A stretch of 5,677 bases of DNA from UMGS1387 sp045577475. GTDB lineage: Bacteria > Bacillota > Clostridia > Oscillospirales > CAG-382. The stretch covers positions 1 through 5,677 of the forward strand of contig JAZNIM010000256.1 of the NCBI GenBank assembly GCA_045577475.1. Reading direction: 5' to 3'. The notes beneath the pieces are model-generated. The model did not search any database and was not told where the DNA came from. It worked only from the letters and a program-made list of their open reading frames with translations. The position numbers and the translations under genes were made by a program. Positions 1-5,677 of this stretch are shown here, in pieces (position 1 is the stretch's first letter; every line of letters starts with the position of its first letter).

Positions 1-509
1 CTCCCGCCGACAATTCCCGTTTTTTCTACAATCTTCATAACATAATCTTCTCTGTTTCCGTTATTGTATGCAATCTCTGCAATATCTCTGACACTTCTAA
101 CAAGAGTGTCGCCGTACACATATTCTCCGTCAATAAGTGCATACGGTCTTACTACAAACTTTGTAAAATACTCCCATTCGGGAACATGAGTAAGCACACC
201 TGTAAAGAACGTACCCCGGACATCCTTCCAGACAGATGCTCCGAATACGCTTCCGTCTGTGGCATATATTATATCTTTTCCCGCAAGCTTGTCATAAGCC
301 GCACCGTAGACGAATTTTACCCCGTCAGGAGAAATGCCCACACCGTTTTCTTTGGTGTCCCCGAATTTAAGCTCATAATCACCAAGCATGTCGGCTGTTG
401 TGATTATAAAGCCGATTTCCGTAGCATACGGCTTTTCTTCGTCTGCAACATATCCCGCAAACCGTATTCCCTGAACGCCCTGTGTTCTAATACTGTTTTT
501 TCTGACAAG
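1..509 (-). other. C-terminal domain of unknown type, truncated by the window
   Basis: Residues 722-890 of the downstream protein, continuing past the edge. Landmarks are GIRFAGYV, YATEIGFIITTADML, KFVYGAAYDK, TFFTGVL, FVVRPYALIDGEYVYGD and a final helix-like RDIAEIAYNNG. The alternating pattern suggests beta strands. From memory, segments of this style occur near the end of other large secreted Clostridia proteins, but I know no firm family name or function. No LPXTG, dockerin or SLH signal is seen in the visible part. Confidence 0.45.
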
Positions 510-2672
510 CTTTGGAATAAATCTTGACCACACCGCAGTAAGCGTAAGGTTGTCAACCTTACCCAGGGTAAGCTTTTCACGTTCCTTGTAAATCTTTCCG
601 TCACTGCTTGACTTCCAGCCAGCAAAAACATATCCTTCTTTTTCAAAGGTATTATAGGGAAGAAGTATTGTTTCATTGATATAGTATTCAAGCTGGGGGG
701 CTTCGCCTACAGTTCCTTCACCTGCAACGAAGTTTGCAAATTCTGCTTCTTCAAAGTAAAGACGGATATTGTCTATATATAAGGTTTCGCCGTTCTTTAC
801 GCCTTCCGCACCGAAGCCAAAGTAATTCATTGTAACAAATTCGGAAATATCTCCTGTTTTGTAATCAGTTTGCAATGCCGTCCACTCATTTTTGACAGCC
901 GAAGGATAATACATAATACGCTTGTTTGCCAGATTTGAATTTGCGGTAAAGCCGTTGAAGAAACAGAAGTTTATAACCTCACCTGCTTCTGTGTACATAT
1001 CGGCAAGCATTGTATATTTTCCTCGTCCGCTTAGAGGATACAAAACTCTTATAAAGGGATAATAGTATACTGTTCCGTTACCTGTAAGCTCAATCACCTT
1101 TGTATCATTGTCGCCTATGCCTTGTGCAATCTTTATTGCTCCGCACTGGTCGGCTTTAACAAGGCTTGTTTCGCCAAGGTTTGAATAATAAACGCTTGAA
1201 GGAACATCGTTTACTTCATAGCTTTCAAAATCATCAAAGAAAAGGCATTCTCCGTACAGCTTTTCCTCGGCAATAATTTGAGGTGTTTTTTCCGCAGGCT
1301 CTGCTCTTTCCCAGACTGCGGTGACAATAATCGAAATCGCCTCGCCTGTTTCCATTGTATCGCCGGGCTGATAGAGCTTGCTGTCAACATTTGTTGTCCA
1401 GCCCTTGAATTTACAATCTTTTTTGGTAAATGTGTTATCAGGGAAAGTCAATGTGCTGTTCTTTAAGAAGGTAAGTGCGGGAGCAGTTCCCAAAGCACCG
1501 TCACCACCTGAAACGGTTGCATACAGGAGCTTTTTAAAGTATACTCTGATATTATCAAAATACAGCTTTTCATCAAGACCAACACCTTCTCCGCCAAAAC
1601 CGAAGTATGTAAACTCAGAAAAATCTGCCACCTGTGCCGTGTTTTTGTTTACATTTACAGTAACCCATTTGCCCTTTTCAATACCGGCATAATGCATTAT
1701 TCGGCTGCTTGTTCCGTCTTTTTTCTTATAACCGTTGAAAAAGCTCCAGTTAAAAAGCCCTGAGTCAACGGAATACATATCGGCAATCATTGTATACTGT
1801 CCTATTTCCGAAAGGGGATATGCAACTCTTATAAACGGATACTGTGCACCTGCGGGACTGCTTCCCGTAAGTTCAATTACCTTTGTATTATTTCCGCTGA
1901 TTCCGTCTGTTATCTTTATTGCCTTACACTGGTCAGCCTTGGTTAGAGGTGTTGTTCCCAGCTTTGAATAATAAACAGCCGAGGGGACGTCATCTGCATT
2001 ATAGCTTTCAAAATCGTCATAGAACAGGCACTCGCCGTACAGTTTTTCTTCATCGAGAATCAACTTTGGCTTTTCAAATTCCTCTTCTTCATCTTCACCT
2101 ATAAATCTTATATAGTCGATTTTGAAATCAACACCCGACGCATTGCCTGTGTCAATTCTTAAATGCCCTACCATACCTTTCCAGTACTTAATTTGTGACT
2201 GGTCAAAGGTAACCGTGATATAATCGTCAAGACTTCCACTGCCAGAATAGTTTATTTTGTTCCTATTGTTTATATAGCTTTGTTCACTTGCATCACCGTC
2301 TGCATAAGGCTTGCAGAAATAGCTTCCGTCCTCGGGATTTACCGACCAGAAGTAAAGCTCAAAAAAGCCCTCTTTGCTTGTTGAAGCAAATTTTATTTCA
2401 ATCTGCTTTACCTTATCTGCATTTACAACGCCACCCGTCTTTGTGTTGACATCGTAGCTTTTGTTAACATAAAGCTGAGGGTCTGTACCTGTGGTTGAAA
2501 AGGTCAGAACGCCGTCTTTTACTGCCACATTTGAAACGTGTGTGCTGTTTCCCGTGATTTCATACACGTCGTCAGTATCAAATTTCAAGGAGGCGGCACA
2601 GACAGACACAGTCATAATAAACACAAGCAATACAAGCATCTGACACAGTATAAACCTGCCTGTTTTATTCAT
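1..2672 (-). CDS. Secreted multi-module surface protein with duplicated jelly-roll/InlB-repeat unit (3' end missing)
   Basis: I translated this strand codon by codon: ATG at 2670-2672, then 890 complete codons with no stop to the left edge, so the C-terminus is outside the window. Residues 1-27 are a signal peptide (basic MNKTGR, hydrophobic core from residue 7, VCA-A cleavage region). Cys25 follows Val, so this is not a canonical lipobox. Residues 28-190 form a sandwich module ending DFKIDYIRFIG, related to the three modules of the upstream enzyme. An acidic linker EDEEEEFEKP follows. Residues about 200-460 and 461-721 are two tandem copies of one unit. Each has a jelly-roll-like part (FDDFESY...NIRVYF) and an InlB B-type repeat (KFKGW / VFAGW near W425 and W686, ending TAVW). 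Residues 722-890 are a further domain (IRFAGYV...ATEIGFIIT) that I cannot name firmly. There is no visible catalytic domain, so a binding or adhesion role is inferred. It lies 42 bases downstream of the GH99-like gene and is probably co-expressed with it. Confidence 0.9.
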   Translation of the reverse strand, partial: MNKTGRFILCQMLVLLVFIMTVSVCAASLKFDTDDVYEITGNSTHVSNVAVKDGVLTFSTTGTDPQLYVNKSYDVNTKTGGVVNADKVKQIEIKFASTSKEGFFELYFWSVNPEDGSYFCKPYADGDASEQSYINNRNKINYSGSGSLDDYITVTFDQSQIKYWKGMVGHLRIDTGNASGVDFKIDYIRFIGEDEEEEFEKPKLILDEEKLYGECLFYDDFESYNADDVPSAVYYSKLGTTPLTKADQCKAIKITDGISGNNTKVIELTGSSPAGAQYPFIRVAYPLSEIGQYTMIADMYSVDSGLFNWSFFNGYKKKDGTSSRIMHYAGIEKGKWVTVNVNKNTAQVADFSEFTYFGFGGEGVGLDEKLYFDNIRVYFKKLLYATVSGGDGALGTAPALTFLKNSTLTFPDNTFTKKDCKFKGWTTNVDSKLYQPGDTMETGEAISIIVTAVWERAEPAEKTPQIIAEEKLYGECLFFDDFESYEVNDVPSSVYYSNLGETSLVKADQCGAIKIAQGIGDNDTKVIELTGNGTVYYYPFIRVLYPLSGRGKYTMLADMYTEAGEVINFCFFNGFTANSNLANKRIMYYPSAVKNEWTALQTDYKTGDISEFVTMNYFGFGAEGVKNGETLYIDNIRLYFEEAEFANFVAGEGTVGEAPQLEYYINETILLPYNTFEKEGYVFAGWKSSSDGKIYKEREKLTLGKVDNLTLTAVWSRFIPKLVRKNSIRTQGVQGIRFAGYVADEEKPYATEIGFIITTADMLGDYELKFGDTKENGVGISPDGVKFVYGAAYDKLAGKDIIYATDGSVFGASVWKDVRGTFFTGVLTHVPEWEYFTKFVVRPYALIDGEYVYGDTLVRSVRDIAEIAYNNGNREDYVMKIVEKTGIVGG
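510..1292 (-). repeat. Tandem unit B (783 bp, 261 residues): second copy of the jelly-roll/InlB unit
   Basis: Residues 461-721, starting EKTPQIIAEEKLYGE directly where unit A ends. The first 60 residues after LYGEC are close to unit A (about three quarters identical by my count). They share CLF-x-DDFESY, DVPS-x-VYYS-x-LG, KADQC-x-AIKI and TKVIELTG. The InlB repeat part (residues 644-715; GEGTVGEAP, then NTFEKEGYVFAGW, ending TAVW) is clearly more diverged from its partner. At DNA level, 1221-1264 and 2004-2047 differ at only about six positions. The copies arose by tandem duplication within the gene. Confidence 0.9.
1293..2075 (-). repeat. Tandem unit A (783 bp, 261 residues): jelly-roll-like module plus InlB B-type repeat
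   Basis: First copy in protein order, residues 200-460, starting EKPKLILDEEKLYGE. The jelly-roll-like part runs to LYFDNIRVYF (residues 370-379). The InlB B / Listeria-Bacteroides repeat covers residues 383-454 (GGDGALGTAP, then NTFTKKDCKFKGW, ending TAVW), which is the usual length of about 70 residues for that beta-grasp-like repeat. Corresponding landmarks in the second copy lie 783 bases away. They include the LYGEC start, the GW of the InlB repeat and the final TAVW. A few small indels inside the unit cancel out. Confidence 0.9.
2073..2591 (-). other. N-terminal sandwich module shared with the upstream enzyme, plus acidic linker
   Basis: Residues 28-200 of the downstream protein. NADKVKQIEIKF is followed by an aromatic strand FFELYFW, then YITVTFD, YWKGMVGHLRID and DFKIDYIRFIG. 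The same order of strands (N-A-x-x-V, E-I/L-Y-F, W-x-G-x-I/V-x-x-I/L-R-I/F-D, then a final I-D-Y-I/L-R strand) occurs in the upstream enzyme around 4035-4460, 3186-3629 and 2718-3146. Conserved Trp and Tyr residues fit a carbohydrate-binding role, which is inferred. The segment ends in the acidic run EDEEEEFEKP, probably a flexible linker. Confidence 0.65.
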
Positions 2673-2680
2673 TAGTATTT

Positions 2681-2686
2681 CTCCTT
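2681..2686 (-). promoter_or_regulatory. Shine-Dalgarno AAGGAG deciding the start at 2672
   Basis: On the minus strand the gap reads AAGGAG, then the 8-base spacer AAATACTA, then ATG at 2670-2672. This is a near-perfect ribosome binding site at normal spacing. It fixes the start of the downstream gene, and the signal peptide directly after the ATG agrees. The whole intergenic gap is 42 bases (2673-2714). It shows no stem-loop with a T tract and no well-spaced -35/-10 pair, which supports one transcript for both genes. Confidence 0.9.
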
Positions 2687-2714
2687 CATTGTTATATTCT
2701 CATTGAAAACGAAA

Positions 2715-5677
2715 CTATTTGCAAAACTCCACCGACTTCCATTCAAAGTCAAGTCCCGCACAGTCTGCTCCTGCAACAGGGTCTATTCTTATTTCGTAGA
2801 TTGTACCCTTCCAGTTTTTGTTGGAGGAAGTGTAAATTACATAAGTTTCAAGGTCGTCGGATGTTGAAGTAAATCTGAACCTGTTATCTGCGTTGAAGTT
2901 ATTTCCTTCTTCTGTTGTGAAGTATATTTCCGCAGGCAGACCTTTTGGAATTTTTGCTTCAACCTTTATTGCTTTAACTTCGCTTGCATTAAGATTAAGC
3001 TTTTCTCTGTAAACCACATTCGGGTCTGCGTTTGAGCCTTTACCCTTAAATGAACCGTCCATTGCAAGGTTTGCTACATTAAATATCATGAACTTATCAG
3101 CACTGTCAAAGTTGACGCTTGCAACTGCTTCTCCCAAAAAGACCTCCGAAGAAAGACTTCCCATATTTTCTTTTTCGGGATATTTAAGAACTCTCAGGTA
3201 GTCTATATAATAGCTTCCCCATCTGTGAGGTGCGTCAAAACGTATTTGTGTAACATCCGTTCTCCACAGGGGATTTGAAGCAAGGTCAAAGGTTACTGTG
3301 TAAAAGCCTTCTTCATCAGGCTTTAAGTTTTCAAGTAAAACCTTTACTTTCTTTGCTTCATCTGCATTTGGCTGTTCCTGCGTGGTAAAGTAAATTGATG
3401 CTGCTGCCTCGCCGATTTCGTTTTTGAATTCAGGCTTAAAACGAACTTCGACGCGGTTATAATCATCGGTGTTTATCTTTGTGCCGTAAACCACCATATG
3501 AGGAGAGTAGTTTTTGCCGTCACTAACCGCCTCAATGTACATTACTCCGCCGTCGATTGCACCGCCGATACCGCCGTACATCACCCAGCCCTCGTTATCG
3601 CCGGGAAGATTAAATTCATAATTGTATTCTTTTCTTGTAGCAAGCACCGATTTTACATCAATATCCTTGACATTAACCTTTACTCCACCGTAGACCTTTT
3701 CGTATTTATATTCTGCATTGTCATAAATAAACAGAATGGGAAGCATAGGAAGACCGTCTGCTACTTCAAAATTTGAAGAAAGTGTCTTTTCCATACCGTC
3801 AACAAGCACCTTGTTGCTGCCAACCGTAAAATCGAATCTGTGACCGGTGTAGGTTTTCAGCATAAGCTTTCCGTTCCATCTGTTCCACTCATAATAGAAG
3901 CCGTTAAAGGAATAGAAGCCTTCCGATGGATTTGCACCTACATAAACTTCATCACCGACGGTTTTGCAGAAATTGGAATTAAAGCTGTAATCTACGCCCG
4001 ACACATTTATGTTAAATCCGTTTGCCGACTTATCTGAAAGCAATTCTATCTTTTTAATCCAGAAATTGCCCACAGTTCCCATAGGGTCAAAGCGAACAGC
4101 CTTTATAGTGCCGTTCCAACCGGGTTTTCCCTTCATATCAAGGTAGTAGTCAACATACTCACCGTTATTGCCAACAGTGGTGCGTGCACATCTTTCGTAA
4201 GCCCAGTCATTGCCTTCCTGCGACGAGTAATAAAACTCAAGGTTTGTGTTGAAGCCTGCGTCCGTTTTCATCTGAACGTGAACATATCTTACATCGTCTG
4301 CGTTAAAATAGTTTTCGGAAGTATTTACCATTCTGATGTGAGCATCGTTCTGAAGTGTCTGTGCCGTCAGAGCCTTTTCATTTGCATCATACACGGTAGC
4401 AGTTGTCTTGGCAAGAGACTCCCACTTTGCACAGTCAGCCTCGTTTTCAAAATTCCAAACCTTTACCGCTTCATTTTCTCCAAGCAAAGAAGCATCGGAA
4501 ACACTGTGTGTTCTTCTTATGGGAATATTGTCTGCCTGATACATATAGCAAAGTCTTGCCTTCTGATTATCGGTGGGAAGAACATCAAAATGCTTTGTAT
4601 CGTCCTTTCCCGCTACAGCCGAGAACACCTGTCTTGCTGCATCAAGATAACCGAAGCCGTTGAGATTTGCAGGCATTATGTAATGTCCTTCGCCGTACTC
4701 ATTCCATGTGTTTGCTATGGCAAATTTACCCATCCATTCTTCGCCTTCTTTTGATGAAAGCCTTGGCAGATAATCGTTCTTTGCCCATTCAAACACTTCT
4801 TTGTGACCTTCTGCCGTTGCAAGAGGCGTTCTTTCTTCTGTCCAGCCGATATCGTTAAATCCGATACCCACCGAAGGAAGCAATGGTGTACTGCTGTTGT
4901 CAAATGCAAAGTTCATCTGCTTTATCTGATGATTGGGATCATAGCCTGCTTCACCGAGATGATATGCGATAAAGCCGTCAATTCCTATTTTTTCAGCCTC
5001 GCTGTTTACATTCACCGAGTTAAAAACGGCACTAAGAACAATAAGTCCATCATATCCCAGCTTTTTTACGTCCTCACGCATAAAGTCTACAGCAGCTTTC
5101 GCTTGTGCAACTCCGCCCATTTGATTTATAAAGTTTTCTTCGCTGAGAATGGTAATAACCGCCTTGTTGCCAACCTTCATATATCTTGAATCGGAAAGAT
5201 ACCACTCGCACCAATAAGGCCAGATTTCGTTGTAAAAAACCTCTTCGGTTATGCCGTTATCGCCGCCGTTTTCCCAGATAATTGCAAATTTCATCATATC
5301 GGAATACTTTGCGTTCATATAACCGTCGTGAAGTGCAAAGCCCATGGCAGGCTCTTTAATTCCGTCGGCAAATCTGCTTTTATAATAATACCAACAGAAA
5401 TTCTGGAAATCATATCCGTGTTCTGCAAGGAATTTTATTTCCCAGTCACTGACTTCGGGAAGACCCTCGTCATAGTACCCGATAAGCGGCTGGATTTCAT
5501 CATATGGTGAAATGCAGTCCCAGCCGTAGTGTGAACCCTCTCTCCAAAGAGAGCAGATATTCATACCGAGATAAAAGCCGTCATCGTTTACAGGTACAGG
5601 CTTTGGAACATAGTCTGCAAAATCATATACGTTATACACCTGAACGTCGTCAAACAGAAGCGTTCCGCTTCCCGATG
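2715..5677 (-). CDS. Modular GH99-like/WbsX-like protein with carbohydrate-binding-type modules (5' end missing)
   Basis: Partial CDS of 986 complete codons ending in TAG at 2715-2717; numbering starts at the first full codon at the right edge. Residues 1-14 include GTLLFDDVQVY, a typical last strand of a jelly-roll binding module. The reading frame therefore continues upstream, and the GTG at 5637-5639 is not the start. Residues about 32-355 match the GH99-like/WbsX fold family: PLIGYYDEG followed by an NFCWYYY strand, and near the end TWNEYGEGHYIMP. In that motif E326 and E329 have the ExxE spacing of the catalytic pair of GH99 endo-mannosidases. Residues 406-547, 683-830 and 844-986 are three related sandwich modules, each with an 'N-A-D/S-x-V' or similar strand and a 'W-x-x-x-(I/V)-x-x-(I/V)-R-(F/I)-D' strand. 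Residues 553-669 resemble Cu_amine_oxidN1. Likely secreted, but the signal peptide would lie outside the window. The enzyme family is fairly sure; substrate and activity are not, as many WbsX-like proteins are uncharacterised or linked to polysaccharide biosynthesis. Confidence 0.88.
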   Translation of the reverse strand, partial: SGSGTLLFDDVQVYNVYDFADYVPKPVPVNDDGFYLGMNICSLWREGSHYGWDCISPYDEIQPLIGYYDEGLPEVSDWEIKFLAEHGYDFQNFCWYYYKSRFADGIKEPAMGFALHDGYMNAKYSDMMKFAIIWENGGDNGITEEVFYNEIWPYWCEWYLSDSRYMKVGNKAVITILSEENFINQMGGVAQAKAAVDFMREDVKKLGYDGLIVLSAVFNSVNVNSEAEKIGIDGFIAYHLGEAGYDPNHQIKQMNFAFDNSSTPLLPSVGIGFNDIGWTEERTPLATAEGHKEVFEWAKNDYLPRLSSKEGEEWMGKFAIANTWNEYGEGHYIMPANLNGFGYLDAARQVFSAVAGKDDTKHFDVLPTDNQKARLCYMYQADNIPIRRTHSVSDASLLGENEAVKVWNFENEADCAKWESLAKTTATVYDANEKALTAQTLQNDAHIRMVNTSENYFNADDVRYVHVQMKTDAGFNTNLEFYYSSQEGNDWAYERCARTTVGNNGEYVDYYLDMKGKPGWNGTIKAVRFDPMGTVGNFWIKKIELLSDKSANGFNINVSGVDYSFNSNFCKTVGDEVYVGANPSEGFYSFNGFYYEWNRWNGKLMLKTYTGHRFDFTVGSNKVLVDGMEKTLSSNFEVADGLPMLPILFIYDNAEYKYEKVYGGVKVNVKDIDVKSVLATRKEYNYEFNLPGDNEGWVMYGGIGGAIDGGVMYIEAVSDGKNYSPHMVVYGTKINTDDYNRVEVRFKPEFKNEIGEAAASIYFTTQEQPNADEAKKVKVLLENLKPDEEGFYTVTFDLASNPLWRTDVTQIRFDAPHRWGSYYIDYLRVLKYPEKENMGSLSSEVFLGEAVASVNFDSADKFMIFNVANLAMDGSFKGKGSNADPNVVYREKLNLNASEVKAIKVEAKIPKGLPAEIYFTTEEGNNFNADNRFRFTSTSDDLETYVIYTSSNKNWKGTIYEIRIDPVAGADCAGLDFEWKSVEFCK
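3669..4019 (-). other. Copper amine oxidase N-terminal-like domain between sandwich modules
   Basis: About 117 residues showing the pattern of Cu_amine_oxidN1 (PF07833-type) domains. A FNGFYYEWNRWNGKLMLKT stretch resembles the 'alGakVeWd...tvtit' half. It is followed by FTVGSNKVLVDGMEKTL, which matches the family's 'l.iGs..a.vnGk...l', and then ADGLPMLPILFIYD, which matches '.gr.mvPlrfi.e'. In Firmicutes these domains occur as non-catalytic parts of secreted and wall-associated proteins, so no amine oxidase activity is implied. It sits between the first and second sandwich modules. The last repeat is degenerate, so the exact end is uncertain. Confidence 0.6.
4611..5582 (-). other. GH99-like / WbsX-like domain (putative catalytic domain)
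   Basis: This segment encodes a (beta/alpha)8-type domain of about 324 residues. It opens with GFYLGMN and runs through a PLIGYYDEG strand, a helix, and the NFCWYYY strand that corresponds to the 'gFcfYwYw' signature of WbsX/GH99-like proteins. Later strands include KAVITI and GLIVLSAVF. The domain ends with the diagnostic WNEYGEG at 4686-4706, whose two Glu residues lie three apart. In GH99 (known for the family) such a pair acts in retaining hydrolysis of alpha-1,2-linked mannose structures. Whether this member hydrolyses mannan or another glycan cannot be told from the sequence. The match is by remembered motifs, not by alignment. Confidence 0.8.

Noticed and set aside
186..527. Plus-strand open frame of 113 codons
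   Set aside because: It lies wholly antisense to the well-supported minus-strand gene and has no recognisable domain. The other plus-strand frames in the window (for example 1278-2104, 3498-4037, 4278-5189, 5328-5510) were dropped for the same reason.
404..691. Minus-strand open frame of 95 codons
   Set aside because: It is in a different frame inside the continuous reading frame that encodes the second InlB repeat and the C-terminal domain. Codon-by-codon translation of the main frame shows no frameshift.
2596..2607. Lipoprotein lipobox around Cys25 of the downstream protein
   Set aside because: The residues before Cys25 are V-S-V. Position -1 should be Gly, Ala or Ser, so a normal signal peptidase I site at VCA-A fits better.
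2673..2714. Possible internal promoter (TATAAC near 2691-2696 on the minus strand)
   Set aside because: There is no -35-like element at a suitable distance, and the gap is only 42 bases. It reads as an ordinary operon junction.
4715..4909. Minus-strand open frame of 64 codons
   Set aside because: It is an out-of-frame shadow inside the GH99-like domain coding sequence.
5637..5639. GTG as the start codon of the enzyme gene
   Set aside because: The frame is open upstream to the window edge and encodes a plausible module end. No ribosome binding site precedes the GTG, and no signal peptide follows it.

Overview
The window holds two long, partial genes on the minus strand, transcribed right to left. 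Both encode large, modular proteins that are probably extracellular and carbohydrate-directed. The sequence is moderately AT-rich, genes are tightly spaced, and the ribosome binding site is a strong AAGGAG. Domain types include a Listeria-Bacteroides (InlB B-type) repeat, a copper-amine-oxidase-N-like domain and several jelly-roll-like modules. This suggests a Gram-positive anaerobe of the Clostridia (gut or rumen type), but that is an inference from style and not a taxonomic assignment.

Right part (2715-5677): the 3' part of a glycoside hydrolase/WbsX-like gene. It is open at the right edge. The GTG at 5637-5639 is an internal Val codon, and the residues before it look like the last strand of another carbohydrate-binding-type module. 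Visible order: end of an upstream module, GH99/WbsX-like catalytic domain, sandwich module 1, Cu_amine_oxidN1-like domain, sandwich modules 2 and 3, then a TAG stop with no dockerin, sortase signal or SLH domain.

A 42-base gap (2673-2714) carries only the ribosome binding site of the next gene. I see no terminator or convincing promoter, so the two genes are probably co-transcribed.

Left part (1-2672): an uninterrupted frame of 890 complete codons with no stop before the left edge. It starts with a signal peptide, followed by an N-terminal sandwich module resembling those in the upstream enzyme. Next comes a 261-residue unit repeated twice in tandem, each copy a jelly-roll-like module plus an InlB B-type repeat. 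Last is a C-terminal domain I cannot name with certainty, cut by the window edge. No catalytic domain is visible.

Working model (inference): the first gene encodes a secreted glycan-active enzyme. The second encodes a secreted, non-catalytic binding or adhesion protein for the same glycan, since one module family recurs four times across the pair. No RNA genes, mobile elements, CRISPR arrays or origins were seen.
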